Assembly: GCA_937859855.1 (NCBI GenBank)
Contig: CALMAR010000061.1
Coordinates: forward strand, 1-28,304
Direction of reading: 5' to 3'
Origin: an uncultured Kineosporia sp.
GTDB lineage: Bacteria > Actinomycetota > Actinomycetes > Actinomycetales > Kineosporiaceae
Length of the DNA: 28,304 nucleotides
Below, in pieces: positions 24,871 to 28,304 of the stretch. Under the pieces are notes generated by a model. The model did not search any database, had not been told where the DNA came from, and saw only the letters and a list, made by a program, of their open reading frames with translations. How positions within the stretch are numbered: the first letter of the stretch is position 1; every line of letters starts with the position of its first letter. The position numbers and the translations under genes were made by a program.

Positions 24871-25587
24871 ATGAGCATCGAGACGAAACCGGTCGCAACC
24901 TCTGCATCGCAGCGATGGGTGCGCCTGGCCGGCCAGGACAACGACAGGACCATCGACGGGTTCGAGTTGTTCTCCGCACGTCGAGCGCTAAACCTGCTGA
25001 AGGGCCGCCTTGGCCGCGACCGCCTGCTGGACCTGCTCAGCGATGAGATCGCTTCCGGCGACGAGTTCCTCAAGAGTCACGTCGACCGGTCCGGCGGCAA
25101 GGAAGCAACTGGCACGACAATGCTCCGAGCTCAGGGCATTACAGCGGCGGAGTTCACCGGTTGGCTCTCACGTGCGTTCGCCCGCGAAGACGTCATGCTG
25201 GCCGGACATCCAGAGCACTACTCGATCCACGCGGAGCCGGGCCGCGACGTCAACATCGTCGAGACACTCGGCGAGTACGTGTGCTCATTCTTCATGCGCC
25301 CGTGGGACGACAGCGTCGTGACGGTGCCGGAGTCGCCGTCGGTCACGAGCGAGAAGCCACGCGGCCGCCGGTCCCACATGCTCCTCCAGGACGGAACCGT
25401 GGTCGGCTCGATCGCCAACGCCTTCGACGAGGAACCCGACGGATTTACCGCCACGCTTTCGGTCACGCTGCCGGCCACCTGTGCTCCCGACGTGGTCGAG
25501 CAGCATTTGGAGCACTTCGCGGTCGAGTTCCGGACCTGGATCCTCAGAGCAGCTGCCGAGCTGTCCGAGGCCACAACGAGCCGGTGA
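24871..25587 (+). CDS. Protein of unknown family, last gene of arm B
   Basis: I do not recognise this 238-residue protein. It has a helical N-terminal part (RRALNLLKGRLGRDRLLDLL), a central GGKEATGTTMLRAQGITAAE with a following helix, then HPEHYSIHAEPGRDVNIVET and LGEYVCSFFMRPWDD, and a C-terminal half rich in beta strands (DGFTATLSVTLPATCAPDVVEQ). There is no signal peptide and no membrane segment. The His, Glu and Asp in the centre could form an active or metal site, but that is a guess. The ATG at 24871 lies 22 bp after the CocE-type gene, so the two are surely co-transcribed. The open frame extends upstream into that gene, but as shadow. Confidence 0.8.
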   Translation: MSIETKPVATSASQRWVRLAGQDNDRTIDGFELFSARRALNLLKGRLGRDRLLDLLSDEIASGDEFLKSHVDRSGGKEATGTTMLRAQGITAAEFTGWLSRAFAREDVMLAGHPEHYSIHAEPGRDVNIVETLGEYVCSFFMRPWDDSVVTVPESPSVTSEKPRGRRSHMLLQDGTVVGSIANAFDEEPDGFTATLSVTLPATCAPDVVEQHLEHFAVEFRTWILRAAAELSEATTSR

Positions 25588-25657
25588 AGGAGTGCACGAT
25601 ACGGCGCGTTCAATGTGGCCACGGCGCCTGACGTGGCATCAAGCTCGTGGCCGGGTT
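25588..25657. other. Gap before tRNA remnant, with left-flank 11-mer
   Basis: No gene is present. CGTGGCATCAA at 25632-25642 also occurs at 4811-4821, upstream of the left attachment-like sequence. The bases at 25653-25657 (GGGTT) should be the 5' strand of the anticodon stem but cannot pair with 25665-25669, which marks the point where tRNA sequence begins. Confidence 0.45.
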
Positions 25658-25699
25658 CTCATAATCCGTCGGTCGCAGGTTCGAACCCCGCCTGCCCCA
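25658..25699 (+). other. 3' half of a CAT-anticodon tRNA gene (attachment-site remnant)
   Basis: The sequence reads as anticodon loop CTCATAA (25658-25664), 3' anticodon stem TCCGT, variable loop CGGTC, T-arm GCAGG-TTCGAAC-CCCGC (25675-25691), acceptor strand CTGCCCC and discriminator A (25699). The 5' half is absent: nothing upstream pairs with the anticodon stem or acceptor strand. The T-stem has one A-C mismatch, so the piece is also decaying. A tRNA gene cut exactly at the anticodon loop is the classic footprint of integrase crossover. It is not a functional tRNA. Confidence 0.8.
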
Positions 25700-25707
25700 C
25701 TAACCTC
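25691..25707. repeat. Right copy of tRNA-end-like repeat
   Basis: CCTGCCCCACTAACCTC is the end of the tRNA 3' half plus 8 downstream bases and matches 4894-4910 at 16 of 17 positions in direct orientation. It is a possible attachment-site pair with that copy. Confidence 0.4.
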
Positions 25708-25874
25708 TGACCTCCCCGTTCGTCCGAAACGGCAGGTCCGTGGCGAGTCCACTGGCACTCCGGGACTTTCGACAGGGTTCCGAGTCGTGGTTCACGTCGG
25801 TTTGGTGGACTTGCTTGACGGCCCCTTGTAGTCAGCTCGGCGCCCTTGGTCATGTGAGCGGTGATGCGCCTGCG
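25708..25874. other. Gap between tRNA remnant and protease gene
   Basis: No gene with plausible codon use or product is seen. A minus-strand frame of 64 codons (25659-25853) exists only because it runs through the tRNA remnant. The protease gene converges on this gap from the right. Confidence 0.5.
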
Positions 25875-27320
25875 TCAAGATGAGCGGCCCCGCCCCCCAA
25901 GACGGGGGGCGGGCCCCTTACTGCGAGGGCTTAACAAGGCAGCGTGCACCAAGGGGCGGGGGTCGAGCGCCTCCTCCTCGGACTGTTGCTGCGGCGTGGT
26001 CGGGGAGTGGGGGAGCTTCGCGGTCGGCAGTTCCAGGACTTTCTGCTCGACAGCCGACCTGCCCACCAGACGCTGGCGGCTGACGAGGAGCGCCAAGCTG
26101 ATCGCGCTTAGTGCCAGCCCACAGGCCGCAGCGACCAGCCAGAGGATTCGCCCGTAGCCGGCTCGCTCCAGCGGGTAGGCCTGGATCGCTAGCTGCCGGT
26201 AGTGCTGCGCCGAGGCGTGGCTTGGGGACGTCATCAGCACGGTGTCGAACTGCTGCACCGCTTCTCGGTACGCACCGGCCCAGTAGCTGGCCATACCTCG
26301 GCGCCACGCCTGGTCGGCCCGGCTCAGCGAGGACGGCGCGGTGCTGGTGGCGAGCATCCGGTGCAGCTCGTCTGTGGAAACGACCGCGCCCAGCTTCTGA
26401 TCGTATTCGTTATCGAACCGGTTTTGGCTGTTGACTCCAACGATGCGGCCGGAGTTATCAACGGTGGGACCACCGGACATGCCCTGCGCGATGGTGGCCG
26501 TCACCCCGATGAGTCCGGCACCGGACGTGGAGTCCGTCTGCAGGTTGGCGGTTTGGCCTGGGTTGAACGTCGGCGCCAGCGTACCGACATCGGTGTTCTT
26601 AGTGATGCTTCCCGGGAAGCCGATGCTGACCACGTCGATGCCAGGAGCCGGAACGGCGTCAGCCACGGCGAGTGCCGGGTAAGTCGTGCCAGACGGGATG
26701 TTGGCCTGCAGGACCGACGTATCACCATGCCCAAGCGGCTCAAAGTTCAGCACCCGGACGGACAGCGCCGAGTCGGTGGCGACGTTGCCCTTGTCCGACA
26801 TCGGATAGGCCGTCACGGTCACCTTCGGCGCATCAAGAACTGTCCAGTGGTAGGTGTAGTCGGGGTCCTGGACGTCCTTCAGCTGCAGTCCGTTGGCCAG
26901 GCCCTGTTCCTGGAGCTCATAGAAGGCATCCGCAATGAGGTCGGTCCGGAACTCGTCAGGGTCCACGCAGTGGCCGGCGCTGAGCATGGTGCCGGTTCCG
27001 GTGACGAAGCTGGCCGAGCAGTAGCCGGCGACGGTAGGGGCGATCTTGATGACGTGAGTGGTGTTATCGCTCCACGGCACCGCCACCGCCCCCGAGGCCT
27101 TCATGCTGAGGAATGCGATGCTCGGCTGAGTCAGCGCGTCGATCCGCTGCTGCGGGGTTGACTGGGGTGCAGTGGTGGAACCGGACGAGCTAGCAGCGCC
27201 CGCGGCGGCGACCAGGCCTGCTGTGGTGACCGCGATCCCGGCGCCGATCAGTAGCCGGGTCGCGCGGAAGGTGGCCCGGCCGGGAGTGCTGACGGCTTGG
27301 GTGATGTTGGAGGTGTTCAT
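25875..27320 (-). CDS. Trypsin-like serine protease with N- and C-terminal membrane segments
   Basis: A 481-residue protein with an N-terminal hydrophobic stretch (about residues 22-44: signal or anchor). The trypsin-like domain has a complete triad by position: His117 in SAGHC, Asp183 in ATDSALSVRV, and Ser282 in GMSGGPTVD. A short TPR-like helix pair (about 334-367) follows, then a clear membrane helix (about 391-413) and a Pro/Ser-rich cytoplasmic-looking tail. It should be a cell-envelope protease whose catalytic domain faces outside. ATG 27320 has GGAG 6 nt upstream; the frame is open to 27389 without signal character. It belongs to the right flank, not to the catabolic block. Confidence 0.9.
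   Translation of the reverse strand: MNTSNITQAVSTPGRATFRATRLLIGAGIAVTTAGLVAAAGAASSSGSTTAPQSTPQQRIDALTQPSIAFLSMKASGAVAVPWSDNTTHVIKIAPTVAGYCSASFVTGTGTMLSAGHCVDPDEFRTDLIADAFYELQEQGLANGLQLKDVQDPDYTYHWTVLDAPKVTVTAYPMSDKGNVATDSALSVRVLNFEPLGHGDTSVLQANIPSGTTYPALAVADAVPAPGIDVVSIGFPGSITKNTDVGTLAPTFNPGQTANLQTDSTSGAGLIGVTATIAQGMSGGPTVDNSGRIVGVNSQNRFDNEYDQKLGAVVSTDELHRMLATSTAPSSLSRADQAWRRGMASYWAGAYREAVQQFDTVLMTSPSHASAQHYRQLAIQAYPLERAGYGRILWLVAAACGLALSAISLALLVSRQRLVGRSAVEQKVLELPTAKLPHSPTTPQQQSEEEALDPRPLVHAALLSPRSKGPAPRLGGRGRSS
25889..25913. terminator. Strong GC hairpin at the 3' end of the protease gene
   Basis: CCCGCCCCCC (25889-25898) and GGGGGGCGGG (25904-25913) pair perfectly around a 5-base loop. 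The stem lies inside the last codons of the protease gene, 11 bp before its stop codon, and no T run follows on either strand. It may act as a T-less terminator or 3' stabiliser, or as a barrier for transcripts from the catabolic block. Confidence 0.45.
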
Positions 27321-27374
27321 AGTGGACTCCCTGGACGTTTCCTGCCGGGTATCTCTCGGCGTGAAGCCAAAGTG

Positions 27375-27414
27375 CCTGATCAGGGGCACGTCCGGGCAGG
27401 GGTAGCTTTACCCC
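27375..27414. promoter_or_regulatory. Two adjacent palindromes upstream of the protease gene
   Basis: CCTGATCAGG (27375-27384) is a perfect 10-bp palindrome. GGGGTA (27399-27404) and TACCCC (27409-27414) are perfect arms around GCTT. Both lie 55-94 bp upstream of the protease start and 62 bp or more beyond the stop of the LuxR-type gene. They could be operators of the protease promoter, and the second could also be a weak terminator of the LuxR-type gene. Confidence 0.4.
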
Positions 27415-27475
27415 TCTGGTCGCGGTGGTTCGGGAAAGTGTTGCCGGGCAAATGACCCACTTGGCCGGCTCGATG

Positions 27476-28304
27476 TCAGGCGAGGCCTGCTTGGACAGCG
27501 AGACGGGTAAGGTCCGCGCGTCGCCGGCAACCTGTTTTGTCGCGGATCCGGTCCAAGTGCGACCGCACAGTTCGGACGCTGATAACGAGACGCCTGGCAA
27601 TTTCCGCGTCGGTCAGGCCTTGTGCGATCAGAGTGACCAGTTCCCGCTCTCGGGGTGTCAGGCCACCGGCGACAGCCGCATGTTCTGGCGCTCCCGGGCG
27701 CTCGGATCGGCCCATCTCGAACAGCAGCTTCTGGGCGCGAACCATTAGGTCTTGGTCCGAGATGCGCTCGGCCCTGGCCAGCGCGTCATCCAGAAGCGAG
27801 GTCGCCGTCTCCGTGTCTCCGTCACGCCAGAAGATCGTCGCGAGGTTGACCCTCACGTCCGCGATCACCCCTTCCATGCCGATATCGATGGCTAGCGCCA
27901 GTGCTTCGTTCAGGGCCGTTCGCGCTTGATTGAACTGGTGGCGCTCGATGCAGATCTCACCTATGTTGCTCAAAGTTATTGCTATTGTTCGCTTCTCGCC
28001 AAGACCTCGCCTGATCAAGAGGCTTTCTTGGAGCAGTTCGTAAGCGTGCTCACCGGCGTCGGGTTCCTGCACCGTTGCCAGGTTGTTCAGGGCGACCGCC
28101 ACGCTCCACGGGTCGCCGGATACACGCGCCGCGGCCAGTGCCTTCTCATTCCAACGCCGACCCTCGGCGCGGCTCTCCGACGTATTACTAGTCAGGAATC
28201 CCAGGTGCGACAGGCAGAGAGTAACGGCGCGATGGTCGCCTTCCGCGCGGAAGGTCTCGAGGGCCGGCAGCCGCAGGTCGGCGGCCTGCGCACCCTCGAC
28301 GCTA
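27476..28304 (-). CDS. TPR-LuxR-type regulator, N-terminus beyond window
   Basis: The frame is open to the window end (276 codons visible), so the start lies outside; a GTG at 28102 is internal. The visible part has TPR-like repeats (LETFRAEGDHRAVTLCLSHL; WSVAVALNNLATVQE; RTIAITLSNIGEICIERHQF; GVIADVRVNLATIFWRDGD) and a C-terminal LuxR-type helix-turn-helix: LTPRERELVTLIAQGLTDAE, RRLVISVRTVRSHLDRI, then DKTGCRRRADLTRLA. This is the C-terminal architecture of large LAL-type or AfsR-like ATPase regulators, whose nucleotide-binding domain would be upstream. Target genes are unknown; the protease next to it is one candidate. Confidence 0.9.
   Translation of the reverse strand, partial: SVEGAQAADLRLPALETFRAEGDHRAVTLCLSHLGFLTSNTSESRAEGRRWNEKALAAARVSGDPWSVAVALNNLATVQEPDAGEHAYELLQESLLIRRGLGEKRTIAITLSNIGEICIERHQFNQARTALNEALALAIDIGMEGVIADVRVNLATIFWRDGDTETATSLLDDALARAERISDQDLMVRAQKLLFEMGRSERPGAPEHAAVAGGLTPRERELVTLIAQGLTDAEIARRLVISVRTVRSHLDRIRDKTGCRRRADLTRLAVQAGLA

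Larger units (their letters stand above)
4811..25707. mobile_element. Candidate tRNA-associated catabolic island
   Basis: The block of catabolic genes is bounded by related sequences. CGTGGCATCAA occurs at 4811-4821 and 25632-25642. CCTGCCCCACTAA followed by TCTC or CCTC occurs at 4894-4910 and 25691-25707. The right copy is part of a tRNA gene 3' half without its 5' half. Tyrosine integrases commonly recombine in tRNA anticodon or T-arm regions and leave such remnants. No integrase, excisionase or transfer gene is visible, so the element would be immobile now, or the remnants could come from separate events. The boundaries are inference; the repeats are seen directly. Confidence 0.4.

Noticed and set aside
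25659..25853. 64-codon minus-strand frame beside the catabolic block
   Set aside because: Its end, GQAGFEPATDGL, is the antisense translation of the tRNA 3' half, a known source of false proteins.
26202..27161. 319-codon plus-strand frame over the protease gene
   Set aside because: Shadow; the minus strand carries the protease triad and membrane segments.

Overview
The window reads as chromosomal DNA of a high-GC Gram-positive bacterium, most likely an actinomycete. The support is strong G/C bias at third codon positions, frequent GTG/TTG starts, an MmyB-type XRE regulator, Tat/lipoprotein signals and many ATGA/GTGA gene overlaps. The species cannot be named from the sequence.

Left flank (1-4796): a redox module. 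A minus-strand run (flavodoxin-like lipoprotein, aldo/keto reductase, SDR cut by the window edge) diverges from an MmyB-type regulator followed by a carboxymuconolactone-decarboxylase-like protein. A second aldo/keto reductase follows, with a perfect 14-bp palindrome upstream.

Centre (about 5.2-25.6 kb): a catabolic block that looks like an island for uptake and oxidative/hydrolytic breakdown of an unidentified, probably aromatic or ester/amide-containing, compound. It has two arms, each headed by a divergent GntR/FCD regulator, and the two regulators are clear paralogues. Arm A (6742-17360) encodes an FAH-family hydrolase, a complete Liv-type ABC importer with LivG and LivF fused in one chain, an MhpA-like FAD hydroxylase, a cupin without the usual metal ligands, a DUF3500-like protein, a class III CoA-transferase and a TSUP exporter. 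A HAD hydrolase follows the first regulator on the opposite strand. Arm B (19106-25587) encodes a flavin reductase fused to an IclR-like ligand domain, an acyl-CoA-dehydrogenase-fold flavin monooxygenase (together a likely two-component oxygenase), an NTF2/SnoaL-like protein, a CocE/NonD-type hydrolase and an unrecognised 238-residue protein. Two decayed genes lie inside the block: an alpha/beta hydrolase (17391-17978) and a zinc-type alcohol dehydrogenase/quinone reductase (20386-21005).

Both sides of this block carry related sequence. On the right, 25658-25699 is the 3' half of a CAT-anticodon tRNA gene without its 5' half, as left by site-specific recombination at a tRNA. On the left, 4894-4910 repeats the terminal part of that sequence (16 of 17 bases), and a shared 11-mer lies upstream of both copies. 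Beside the left copy are three GGTGC repeats spaced exactly 10 bp. I infer that the block entered as, or was bounded by, tRNA-integrating elements. No integrase or transposase gene is present.

Right flank (25875-28304): a trypsin-like protease with a membrane segment at each end, and the C-terminal part of a TPR-LuxR-type regulator that runs off the window.
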